Assembly: GCF_010183535.1 (NCBI RefSeq)
Contig: NC_071329.1
Coordinates: forward strand, 3,348,001 to 3,412,000
Direction: 5' to 3'
Source: Caenorhabditis remanei
Lineage: Eukaryota; Nematoda; Chromadorea; Rhabditida; Rhabditidae
Length of the DNA stretch: 64,000 nt
In this document: in pieces, positions 56,545 through 64,000 of the stretch
How positions within the stretch are numbered: the first letter of the stretch is position 1
How the letters are laid out: each line of letters starts with the position of its first letter
Position numbers and translations under genes: made by a program
The notes under the pieces: generated by a model
Told to the model about the DNA's origin: nothing
Seen by the model: only the letters and a program-made list of their open reading frames with translations
The model's database searches: none

Positions 56545-57278
56545 CTAGGGGAAGTTCGCCCCAAGTGTCAATATGGGCGTGACTTATATCATTGGAAAGC
56601 TGAGAAAACGGTGATTCAAAATATATACAGTACTGGCCATAAATAATGCGACACTTGCAGTTTTTAGTTGAAAATGGTAAACTTTGTGAGTGTGACACGG
56701 CCTCCCTGATAGTCTCACAATATCGATTGTTTATAGAGTGTATAGAGCACAAATAGAGCTTTCTTTTTGTAGTTGACAACTTTTTTGTACGAGCACATCC
56801 TAAGAAGTTATCAATCGTCAAAGCAAACAGCTAGCACTGAAAAATGGCAACAATTGCGAGAAATTTCTTTGACGATTGATAACTTGCTAGGGAGTACCCG
56901 TACAAAAAAGTTGTTAACTACAAAAATGAAGCTCTATTTGTGATCTATACACCCCATAATCAATCGATATTGTAACTCTATTAGGGAGGCCGTGTCACAG
57001 TCACAAAGTTGACCATTTTCAACTAAATACTGCAAGTGTCGCATTCTTTATGGCCAGTACTGTATATATATATATATTCAATTTTTACCCTCAAGGCCTA
57101 GGTATAACAAGAAAACCATCGTCAAAGTTTTGGCCGTATGAAAAATAATGGTAGCGTGAAATTTTTCTCGAATACCAGGCCTCAAAGACAAAAACTGAAT
57201 AGATAGTTTTGAATTCAGCATTTTATCAGCTTTCAAATGATATAGGTCACGTTCAAAGACTCGGTGATCTTCCCCTGG
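56545..57278. mobile_element. CTAGGGGAAG foldback element interrupted by a MITE
   Basis: Outer arms CTAGGGGAAGTTCGCC and its diverged complement, TA at both edges, inner words TTGGAAAGCTGAGAAAAC and GAATACCAGGCCTC shared with 26992-27344. Split by a Tc1-like MITE at 56628-57062. Confidence 0.75.
56628..57062. mobile_element. Tc1-like MITE (CAGTACTGGCC family), nested
   Basis: 435 bp. Ends CAGTACTGGCCATAAATAAT / CTTTATGGCCAGTACTG, TA both sides, inserted in an ATATATA stretch at the middle of the foldback element. Confidence 0.88.
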
Positions 57279-57299
57279 TAAATACAGTGACAAAAATGC

Positions 57300-58880
57300 A
57301 AACTTATTATTAAATTCAACTCGCTGATAATATTTTTCTTATATAAAACTTCAATTTTCAAAAGGTCTCAAAAACCTCAAGTGAGCAAGTACTACTCAAT
57401 CCCCCGTACCCCTTATATACCCAAACCGGGCGTCTAGACACTGTCATCCTCAATTCATGTCAGTGGTGTTAGATGAGTCTGGGGCAGGCAGAGACGGAAG
57501 AAAAATTTGAAGAAAAATGTAAAAATTCAAAAATAAACATGTCAATCAGGGTTAACCTGAGGAGAGAGGGGAATGGGTTTGGACCTTTGGGCTCGTTTTT
57601 AAGTGTCCGGGACGTTTTGAAACCATGAAACAGAAAGAGTACGCAGACAGTCAGACGCTCTAGCTTCTCTGCGTCTCTCAGGACAAGGCTCAACTTAAAA
57701 CACTCATAACTTTGTAAGGTTAAGTGCTATCAAAAAGTTGTCAACTACAAAAACGTGTAGAATTTTATGCAGATTATTTTCATAGTTAAAACTTTGTTAG
57801 TAGCACAAACAGTTTTTGAGATAAACCGCTTTGAATGTAGTCAAGCAAATAAGAGACGCAGACAGACAGATGCTCTATAAAAATCACGAAACACCTGAAT
57901 TACGTTTAGTGTTAAAATGCCGCAGTTTCGAAATGTAAAAACTAGGACTATTAAAAACCAGGACACCTCAAAACCAGGTAATTTCAAAACCAGACACTTT
58001 AGAATCGGATAAAGTTGTCTGGTGTCAAAATGTCCCGCAACCGTTATTTTACAACTTGACAAAAAACAAGGCCACTTAAAACCAGACACTTTAAAATCGG
58101 GTGTACGTGTCTGGTTTCAAAATTTATCGGCTTTGAAATTATCCTTTCCATAAAATTTGAAAAATTTTGATTTGGTCTAAGCATCTATATCTGTAAGTAT
58201 ATATGAATACATAGGTCAAATGGGTAAGCAGTGGAATATGACTTAAGTAGATCAAACTGCGGTTGCCTAATTAAAAATGAATATAAAATTTGAGAGTTTT
58301 GAAAAGAAGTTTCAAAAGGGCATATAAACAGACACATGATGTGTATACATATCTGACTTCTGATGATGATGATGACGTCCCCCCCCCCCTCTCTAGGTCC
58401 ATTCATATGCTTAAGGGGCTATCTATTCTTAGCACAAGGGCACACGGACACATACAACTCACTCCGGTCATAATTCATCAAGTATTTTGTGCCACCCTCC
58501 CGTTTACTACTCATTAGGAGCGGCGGGTGAGGGGGTGGAGAAGTATTCTGGATATATGAGAAGCTAGGGGTCAGTAATGATGATTAGCCCCATGGTGTTC
58601 TGGAGGACGAAAATGTTGTAGTGGTGATGGTGGTTGAGATGTTTGAACGGAGGAGGGTGGTGGGGTAAACATGTTTGGTCGACTAATTTCAGAGAAAATG
58701 AATAGGAGAGGTTTTCGAGTCAATCAACAGATCAGGACACGAATTGCTCAAAAAAAAGATTATTGAGACATTAGAATTTGGAATGATTTTGATGTATTTG
58801 GAAGAAAAGTGATGAAAATGAACGTTTTTTTGTAGTTTTTCCGAAAAACGCTGTACCGAAATTGAGATCCCCAGAGAAAA
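57300..58880. other. Intergenic DNA without a supportable gene
   Basis: Contains a solo MITE arm (AAAAAGTTGTCAACTACAAA, 57731), CAAAACCAG/CTGGTTTT reiterations (57950-58130), and a GATGATGATGATGACGTC run (58362). No gene. Confidence 0.45.
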
Positions 58881-59231
58881 CGGGCCGAAATGGGCCGACA
58901 CGGGACGGCGCGTAACTCACTTCAAACTCAATATTATGAGCTGAAAAATATACCAAAATGCAGATCTCGACGAGTTCTATGTCTGTGACCTACTACGGGA
59001 CGGATGGCTATTCGTTAATGTACCGCGGGCCGGGAAAAAGTGCTAAAAACGCGAAAATGGTCAAAAAGCAATTCTAGCCCGGCCCGCGGCACATTAAAGT
59101 ATAACCATCCGGCCCGTTCTAGGTCACGAACATAGAACTCGTCGAGATCTACATTTTGGTATATTTTTCAGCGCATAATATTGAGTTTGAAGTGAGTTAC
59201 GCGCCGTCCCGTGTCGGCCCGTTTTGGCCCG
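58881..59231. mobile_element. GGGCC foldback element, third copy
   Basis: Arms CGGGCCGAAATGGGCC and TCGGCCCGTTTTGGCCCG, with the shared ATCTCGACGAGTTCTATG internal word. No target duplication seen. Confidence 0.7.
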
Positions 59232-60391
59232 GCCTTTAGAGGATACAGGGTCATAGAGAGTCCATATGAAGCACCTACGCTCCTAATAACATTTTGCAAA
59301 ATTTAACCATTCTCACGGCAAAACTGCGGAAAATTGACTATAATTTCAGTCAATTTTCCAAAATGCGGTATAATTGGAGCGTACCGGTGTATTAGAGTCA
59401 ATAAAGTAAAGTCTAACATCGGTCTCCGGATTTCTAACGGTCTTGTGGCGTAACGCTCTAATGCCCTCATAATTTTCAAAATTTTTACAATACTTGGTAT
59501 TATAGGGACAATAAAGCCGAAGGCGCACCAGACATCAGAAATTTCAAATTGCCAAGCTTGTCCCCGGAGTCAAAAAATTTTGAGTATTATTGATATTCAA
59601 AAGCATTGTCAGAAATTCGACTTTTTTCCAAAAAAAAAAATTATGGGCTGGGCCGATTTGAGAATATTCACCGGCCCAACTCGGCCCAACGAGTATGCAA
59701 GTTGCTCACTGAAAATTATTTAGTAAAAAACTCATAGCTGTCAAGGCCCGGGCCTGCCCGAGCCTTAAGTCTCGGGCTCAAGACCCGGATGCTGGCACCA
59801 GTATCAAATTGGTACTTTTTTTTTGAACAACTATATAAAAACTAGTATAAAAACTACAACGAAAGGGAAAAAACGATTTGAAAAAAAACAACTTTCAGAC
59901 TGGCACAATCCATTTCAGAGAACACAATATATGTCTGCAAAACCAAAAAAAAAGTGAAATGACTCCCCCGATTACCGGAAACCACCCATTATGTTCTTCC
60001 AGGAGTAAAATAAACTCGGATGATCATGTCCTCCTTTCATTGAAAAAAATGGGGGATTACCACTGATATCAAGACCAAAAAATCCAGAAATGATTCTTCA
60101 TTTTTGTCCAGAGCCGCCTACACTTTTGGTGAGTAGAATTTATGCGATTAAAGAGTGGAAGTTCTATTGTTTGGGAGATAAAAGGAGTTCTATTTGAGAA
60201 CTAATGAAGAAAAATTTGTCATAATGCTTTGAAAAGTTCAAAAATGAAATGATTTCGGAATGATTTTGGAGAGGTTTGGAAAGTATGATAAAGGCTTATA
60301 GTTCAGAAGGAGTGAAGTTATTTTTGTATACCGAAAAGTCAGGATTTTTCAGAAAATAGTCGACGTTTTACTTCTTGAGCATAAAAACTAC

Positions 60392-60696
60392 GGCTCTATT
60401 CCAGTTTAGATGTCCTTTGAAAACTCGAACGTCTCAAAAAACTCTTAGACGTCCCTTGAAACACTTAGACGTCCCAAAAAACAATTAGGCGTCCCAAAAA
60501 TATTTAGACGTCCCTTCAACACTAAAAGTCACTGAACGGGTTCAAGGGACGTCTAAATATTTTTGGGACGTTTAAATGTTTTTTGGGACGTCTAAACATT
60601 GTAAAGGACGTTTCAAAAAAATAGAGTTTGAAAGGACGTCCAAATATTTTAAGGGACTTTTTAGTTTTTAAACGACATCTAGACTGGAATAGAGCC
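60392..60696. mobile_element. Foldback element with 8-bp duplication and AGACGTCCC reiterations
   Basis: 305 bp. Ends GGCTCTATTCCAGT / ACTGGAATAGAGCC, exact 8-bp duplications AAAACTAC (60384-60391, 60697-60704). Interior: about five TTAGACGTCCC units in the left half and their complement GGGACGTCTAAA in the right. The ends are not the CAG-type of hAT, so the superfamily is uncertain. Confidence 0.88.
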
Positions 60697-61149
60697 AAAA
60701 CTACAAATAATCGAATAAAAATTGTTATGTTTTCTGAACGGGAAATATCCCAGTTTTTAAATTTTTATGAGTCAAATGGCTTTTCTTTTTGAAAATGTTC
60801 AACAAGGCAAATGCCAGTTTAAAAAATGTCAGTTTTTCGAAAGTGTCGTATGCTCTCCCTGATTGTCCCCCCCCCCTTGGCCTAGAAACACACAAACAAA
60901 AAGTTCGGCCGGCACTGACCACTTTGGAATTTCGACCGTTTTCGGGTGGAAAATTCGCGGTTCGGGGAGTTTTTGAGTATTAGCAAAAGGCTGTCCATAT
61001 ATTTCTAAAAATTTTGAAGCATATTCTCAAATTCCTGAAATACTACTCAAGCACGAAAATAGTACAATGGAAGCTTACAATATTCCGATTCTTTCCAAAA
61101 AATTCTAAGATTTTATTATTATTATTATTGACGCATTTGCTAAAAACCG

Positions 61150-61427
61150 CTCTAAACGCCACAATTCCCTTTTTTCTCCTGACTTAAAATGATCTTTGGT
61201 GGAAGAGTTTTTCCGCGCGGTCGTGTAGTCCTCTCGGACAAAATTTTTCGCTCAATTCCTTGTTTCCTCCTTTTTACAGCATTTATAGTGAAAAAATAGA
61301 AAAATCTACAAAAGTAGGTTAGAAATTGATCAGAAATCTTGTCCGAGAGGACTACACGGCCGCGCGGAAAAACTCTTCCATCTGGGCTCGTTTTGAGTCA
61401 GGAGAACGGGAATTGTGGTGTTTAGAG
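61150..61427. mobile_element. Foldback element with CCGCGCGG arms
   Basis: Arms CTCTAAACGCCACAATTCCC, GGAAGAGTTTTTCCGCGCGG and GTAGTCCTCTCGGACAA with matching complements around a ~110-bp loop. Similarity may extend outwards to about 61105 and 61455. Target duplication not identified. Confidence 0.75.
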
Positions 61428-61662
61428 AGATTTCTAGCTTAGGTGTCTATAATAAAAATTTCTTAAAATTGTCTAGAGTACCGTAATCTGCAATTAAAGA
61501 AATACTTCAGTACTCCGTTCGGGGCACCGTATCTTTCGAACGGTATAACTAAAAACCTAGTAGATTTAGAAAAATGCAGTCAACTACAAAAGTAATCTAC
61601 GTTAAATTTTCTATATTTTGGTAGTTAACAACTATTTGATAGCTCTGCAGGCATAGGAGATA

Positions 61663-62092
61663 CAGTACCGGACAAAAAGGTATCACTTTTGGCTGTTTTC
61701 AGTGGAAAATGACCAACTTTGAGAGTGTGCCGTAGTAATTCTGAATGTCACACCATGAAAATTTTTGATGAATCATATAGATTGTACGTAGAGCTCTATT
61801 TTTGGACACTCTCTAGAGAGTTATGGTCATTTTAAGACGACAGCTTAAAAATCGCACTAATTTGCACTGAAATTGGTCAATTTGAGGGAGAAATTACGTT
61901 GTCGATATGTAACTTGCTAGGGAGTGTCCGTACAAAAAAGTTGTCAATTACAAAAATGAAGTTCTACCCTTGATCTGTATGATCCATTAAAAGTTTTCTT
62001 GGTGTGACATTCAGAATTACTACAGCACACTCTCAAAGTTGGTCATTTTCCACTGAAAACAGCCAAAGTTGATACCTTTTTGTCCGGTACTG
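61663..62092. mobile_element. Complete Tc1-like MITE (CAGTACCGGAC family)
   Basis: 430 bp. Ends CAGTACCGGACAAAAAGG / CCTTTTTGTCCGGTACTG, TA both sides. The left core arm lacks the TTGTAGTTGACAAC segment that the right arm retains. Confidence 0.9.
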
Positions 62093-62144
62093 TACATAGC
62101 GTAATAAAAAATAAAGACTTCAGTCCTGCTTTAAGGATCCTCAC

Positions 62145-62556
62145 CAGGGACGAACGGCAATGCCGTTGCCGCGTTGCCGAATTGCCGGAATTGCCGACTT
62201 TTTCTAATGCATTGCCGTTGCCGGGTTGCCGACTTTTTTTTTGGCAATGTTTTTTTGCAGTTTTTTTCTAAATCTTCTCAAAATTTCAAACTGAATTCGA
62301 CAAAGGTATTACAAGAAGAGAAAATTCCTCCTTTCATCTGAAAGAGACTTCAACATTTTTTTGATAAAATGGGAAAATACTCTCATTTATTCAAAGTAAC
62401 TGTCACTGGAGAAATAAAGTGTACTTTGCTTGCATTTTTTCTCTCCCAACTTATGAAAAATCCTTATTATTTCATGTTGCCGAAAGTTGCCGGTTTTTGA
62501 ATTCGGCAATTGCCGGAGTGCCGGATTGCCGAAATTTTGCATTGCCGCTCGTCCTG
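62145..62556. mobile_element. hAT-like foldback element made of TTGCCG reiterations
   Basis: 412 bp. Ends CAGGGACGAACGGCAATGC and GCATTGCCGCTCGTCCTG, exact 8-bp duplications ATCCTCAC (62137-62144, 62557-62564). Both ends are built of TTGCCG units; the middle ~200 bp is unique AT-rich DNA. Confidence 0.9.
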
Positions 62557-62756
62557 ATCCTCACATAAGCCTGAGAACCTTCTTCGTCTTATCCGAGGGA
62601 GAAGGAATGGGGGTAGGTCATTTTGCAATAAATAAAAATTCAAACATTCAAAAAAAAAAGCACTGCAAATCCATTTGTCGTCATCTTATTTTTCTTTTCT
62701 TCCGAGCAGATCAAAAATAAAGACGGGCGGGAATTAAAAATCAGTGCAACCCCTTT

Positions 62757-63060
62757 CTCCCCTATCCAATTGCGTTCGACGTCTTCTGAAAATAGGATTC
62801 TATTTCCGTTTCCCCCTCCACTTTTTGCAGATCCCCCTCCCCCCCCCCCTTCTAAATGTGTTGATCTCTCCAGGGACCCGTAGTTTTAGGTAATGAGTGA
62901 GAGATAATGGGAGAAGGAGAGACGTAGAATGAGTGACGACACTTTTTTTTTTGCGAAACGAAACACAACACAATCTGGATTGCAGAAAGAAATGAATGAA
63001 AAAAAAAAGAAACACACGTCATTTTTCAGGAAATGAGTTGGAGCAAAACACTAAATGAGT
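62757..63060. other. Non-repeat island
   Basis: GC-mixed DNA with a C10-type tract near 62839. No reading frame or RNA supported. Confidence 0.3.
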
Positions 63061-63308
63061 GAAATAGAGAGCAAAGAACTTGTCAAGATAGTGAAGAGAG
63101 GAAATTAGAAGAATTTTAGAATGTTCCAAATTTTAAATACGAAGAAATCGAAAAAAACTACCGCGATATTGAATAAATCTTACAGTTTTGAAGGTTAAAG
63201 GGTAGTACCGATTTTTACAGGGGGGAATGCATCAAAGATACCAATATCAACATTTTGAGATCTGGCGTGTCTTTGGCGCTCATAAATTACCAGGCATATG
63301 CGTAGAGA

Positions 63309-63762
63309 TCTGACAAGGGAAGTCTCTGGAGACGCCACTTTCAAACGATCTATAAATTTGGCTATAGGTATTTTCGACCACGAGGAGTCCATTTCTGCAG
63401 TCAAAACCTGCTAAATGTCTCTGCGAGTCGAGTTATGAGCTCTCAAACTTCTCATGTGGATAAGCTTTTTCACGTGGAACTCCAAATCGACAAGTTAAGA
63501 TATTCTTATTTTTGCAACGAACAAGCACAGATAAACCGCTGAGGAACATAAATTAAACCGCGTGGTGGCGTATATACGGCCAATTTGGAATTACATGGAA
63601 AAAAGCTTAACCAAATGAAAAGTTTGAGAGCTTATAACTCGGCTCACAGAGATATTTAGCAGGTTTTGACTGCAGAAATGGACTCTCCGTAGTCGAATAT
63701 ACCTATAACCAAATTTATAGGACGTTTGAAAGTGGCGTCTCCAAAAACTTCCCATGTGAGAT
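63309..63762. repeat. Long inverted repeat
   Basis: Arms about 150 bp: GGAGACGCCACTTTCAAACG, GCAGTCAAAACCTGCTAAAT and complements, with a ~130-bp loop. Internal words include CATAACTCGG-type sequence also seen near 56390. No coding capacity; target duplication not identified. The final 240 bases of the window show nothing. Confidence 0.7.
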
Positions 63763-64000
63763 AATGGGGGGTTCTGAATATTATTTCAAGCTTTAGTCTA
63801 ATATCAGTATCAGCCGAATTACAAGAATTTTATTTTGGCACATGTCAGTTATCCACAGGAAATGACTTTGGTGTCAAGAACTTTCTAAAATCGATTAAAA
63901 TAGTTCAGGCCACTAGAAAATGAGCCCTGGTATCTATAACTACTGATTTACCGTTTCAAAACGGGCCGAGCGAGCATAATTTTGACTTTATCCCAGACAC

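Noticed and set aside
56363..56821. 152-codon minus-strand frame
   Set aside because: Runs through a nested MITE and foldback element.

Overview
The window looks like about 64 kb of a Caenorhabditis-type nematode chromosome (Elegans group or close relative; species not determined), probably from a repeat-rich arm. The evidence is introns of about 50 bp ending in TTTTCAG, a REF-1-family gene with two bHLH domains and a C-terminal FRPWE, Tc1-like terminal repeats (CAGTACCGGACAAAAAGG and CAGTACTGGCCATAAAG), a maT-type transposon, and intestinal-style GATA promoters. Genes are few and transposon-derived DNA dominates.

Layout. 1-14.4 kb: no protein gene I can support. It has one tRNA-Ser(CGA), a dispersed family of 160-180 bp repeats (including a six-unit array at 13.14-14.16 kb), a shuffled segmental duplication, and non-repeat islands that look like upstream control DNA. 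14.5-17.4 kb (+): a ref-1-like gene preceded by a tight cluster of four CSL/LAG-1-type RTGGGAA sites with GATA sites. 18.4-26.5 kb: four paralogous two-exon genes for small secreted proteins with Ig-like features. The first two are head to head with mirror-image GATA/TATA promoters. 28.0-33.6 kb (-): a ten-exon DExH (DEIH) RNA helicase of the DHX36/YTHDC2 group. 35.3-36.6 kb: a decayed DD37D mariner-like (maT-type) transposon. 38.9-49.8 kb (+): three members of a Lys-rich, probably nuclear protein family I do not recognise. Two are a recent tandem duplication, and around them a ~100-bp hairpin-forming module recurs at least five times. 51.2-52.1 kb (-): an 89-residue secreted peptide gene. 52-64 kb: mainly repeats.

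Two themes run through the window. First, introns and spacers are inflated by insertions: introns are about 50 bp unless they contain an element, and several elements are nested. Second, besides long palindromic Tc1-like MITEs with TA target sites, there are five foldback elements with exact 8-bp target duplications whose interiors are reiterations of one short word (TTCCG, TTTCCGAAA, TTGCCG or AGACGTCCC). Four have CAGAG/CAGGG-type ends typical of the hAT superfamily. I consider this class the most novel mobile-DNA signal here. The hairpin module around the Lys-rich genes and the Notch/GATA cluster upstream of ref-1 are the best regulatory leads. Exon boundaries were worked out by hand from splice sites and reading frame; no database search was possible.
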